From contig DAHVVW010000006.1 in the NCBI GenBank assembly GCA_027357125.1, positions 1 through 15,825 on the forward strand: DNA of 15,825 nt, read 5' to 3'. Source of the DNA: Clostridiales bacterium (GTDB lineage Bacteria; Bacillota; Desulfitobacteriia; Desulfitobacteriales; Desulfitobacteriaceae). Positions 14,990-15,825 of the stretch are shown here, piece by piece. The translations under genes were made by a program, and so were the position numbers. Each line of letters opens with the position of its first letter. Positions within the stretch are counted from its first letter, which is position 1. A model generated the notes under the pieces. It saw only the letters and a list, made by a program, of their open reading frames with translations, was not told the origin of the DNA and made no database searches.

Positions 14990-15825
14990 TTGGACACTGT
15001 TGACAGGGAGTTGCTTAATATTGTTCAAAGTCGGTTTCCGGTCGAATCCCGTCCTTACCTCAACTTAGGGGAAGAAGTTGGGATTACGGAAATGGAGGCT
15101 TATCAATGCGTTCAGGAAATGCGTGCCCAAGGATATATCAGAAGATTAGGGGGAATTTTAGACTCTCATCGCTTGGGCTACTATAGTACCCTGTGTGCGG
15201 CCAAAGTCCCGGAAGAGAAAATACCTGTCCTGACTGAGATTTTGGCCGGAATTACGGGCGTTACGCACAATTACTTGCGCGCGCACACGTACAATATGTG
15301 GTTTACCTTGATCGCCCCCTCGTACCCAGAGGTAGAGGAAATTTTGAACAGAGTTAAAACACAAAGCGGGGTTGAGGAGATATACAGCCTTCCTGCTCTA
15401 AGATTATATAAAATAAATGTTGACTTTGATTTCAATACCAATAATAAAACACCAGATAATGAGGATCTCACGAACGATAACCTAAACTCTCGGCACCAAA
15501 ACATGAAACAACGAGGTACTGATTCTCTGCTTAAGCAGCCCTATGCTGTCTCGGAAGAAGAGATAGCGTTGATTAGGCTTCTGCAAGAGGATCTCCCGGA
15601 TGGACTTAATCCGTTTAGAACTCTGGCAACGGAGCTGGGGTGGGAAGAAAATATGGTGCTTGAGTACACTCACAGGCTGCTTGAGGAAGGAGTTATTCGC
15701 CGTTTGGGGGCGGTTCTGCGCCATCAAAAAGCCGGTTTTGTGGCCAATGCCATGGGAGTTTGGCAAGTTGAGTCTGAAAGGGCAGCTGAAGTGGGGCCGC
15801 TTATGGCGTCTTTCCGAGAAGTCAG
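14990..15825 (+). CDS. ahbAB: Fused sirohaem decarboxylase AhbA-AhbB (3' end outside window)
   Basis: Removes carboxyl groups from two acetate side chains of sirohaem to give didecarboxysirohaem. The frame stays open to the window edge (278 codons seen) and holds two Lrp/AsnC-like units in one chain. Unit 1 (about 1-147) has a winged-helix part ending GYIRRLGGILDSH and the motif THNYLRAHTYNMWFTL (92-107), closing with LPALRLYKINVDF, as separate AhbA proteins do. A polar, Asn-rich linker of about 40 residues (about 148-186) follows. Unit 2 starts VSEEEIALIRLLQEDL and shows GVIRRLGAVLRHQKAGFVAN (234-253), typical of AhbB. These relatives are enzymes rather than DNA-binding regulators. I chose TTG at 14990, seven bases after AAGGGGG (14976-14982). 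A TTG at 14984, overlapping the ahbD stop, would add two residues. Confidence 0.9.
   Translation, partial: MDTVDRELLNIVQSRFPVESRPYLNLGEEVGITEMEAYQCVQEMRAQGYIRRLGGILDSHRLGYYSTLCAAKVPEEKIPVLTEILAGITGVTHNYLRAHTYNMWFTLIAPSYPEVEEILNRVKTQSGVEEIYSLPALRLYKINVDFDFNTNNKTPDNEDLTNDNLNSRHQNMKQRGTDSLLKQPYAVSEEEIALIRLLQEDLPDGLNPFRTLATELGWEENMVLEYTHRLLEEGVIRRLGAVLRHQKAGFVANAMGVWQVESERAAEVGPLMASFREV

Noticed and set aside
14990..15825. Lrp/AsnC transcriptional regulator
   Set aside because: The winged-helix resemblance is real, but the THNYLR...YNMWFT and RRLGAVLRHQKAGF motifs and the haem gene context point to sirohaem decarboxylase.

Overview
All genes in this window lie on the + strand. They look like part of the chromosome of an anaerobic, cytochrome-containing Firmicute of the Desulfitobacterium/Desulfosporosinus type. 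That placement is inferred from gene content and order: a System II cytochrome c assembly pair (ResB/CcsA), then a block of tetrapyrrole genes containing a CobA-HemD fusion, two NirJ-type radical SAM enzymes and an Lrp-like siroheme decarboxylase. There is no hemE, hemG, hemH, hemN or hemQ. Shine-Dalgarno sites are strong, and GTG or TTG starts are frequent.

Layout. 1-1338 is the 3' part of a B12-binding-domain radical SAM gene (copy 1). 1412-3034 is a membrane GGDEF-EAL protein. 3061-5246 holds resB and ccsA, overlapping by 4 bases. 5247-7030 is an AT-richer stretch carrying a second B12/radical SAM gene (copy 2), clearly a paralogue of copy 1 but altered at SAM-contact motifs. 7031-9887 is a tightly packed sirC-hemA-hemC block. 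9888-10157 is a non-coding gap with heptamer repeats, a perfect dyad and a foldable three-way junction. 10158-12844 is cobA-hemD and nirJ1/ahbC. 12906-13877 is hemB. 13992-14987 is nirJ2/ahbD. From about 14990 to the window end runs a fused AhbA-AhbB siroheme decarboxylase, cut off by the window edge.

How the genes work together. HemA makes glutamate-1-semialdehyde (HemL is not in the window). HemB, HemC and the HemD half then build uroporphyrinogen III. The CobA half and SirC turn it into sirohydrochlorin. After iron insertion, AhbAB, NirJ1 (AhbC) and NirJ2 (AhbD) would convert siroheme to heme b by the alternative, siroheme-dependent pathway. ResB/CcsA deliver heme to apocytochromes c outside the membrane. 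The two B12/radical SAM proteins around resB-ccsA are the part this pathway does not explain. They could carry out an extra modification of a tetrapyrrole or another cofactor, which is the best candidate here for undescribed biology.

No rRNA, tRNA, CRISPR array, insertion sequence or prophage gene was seen.
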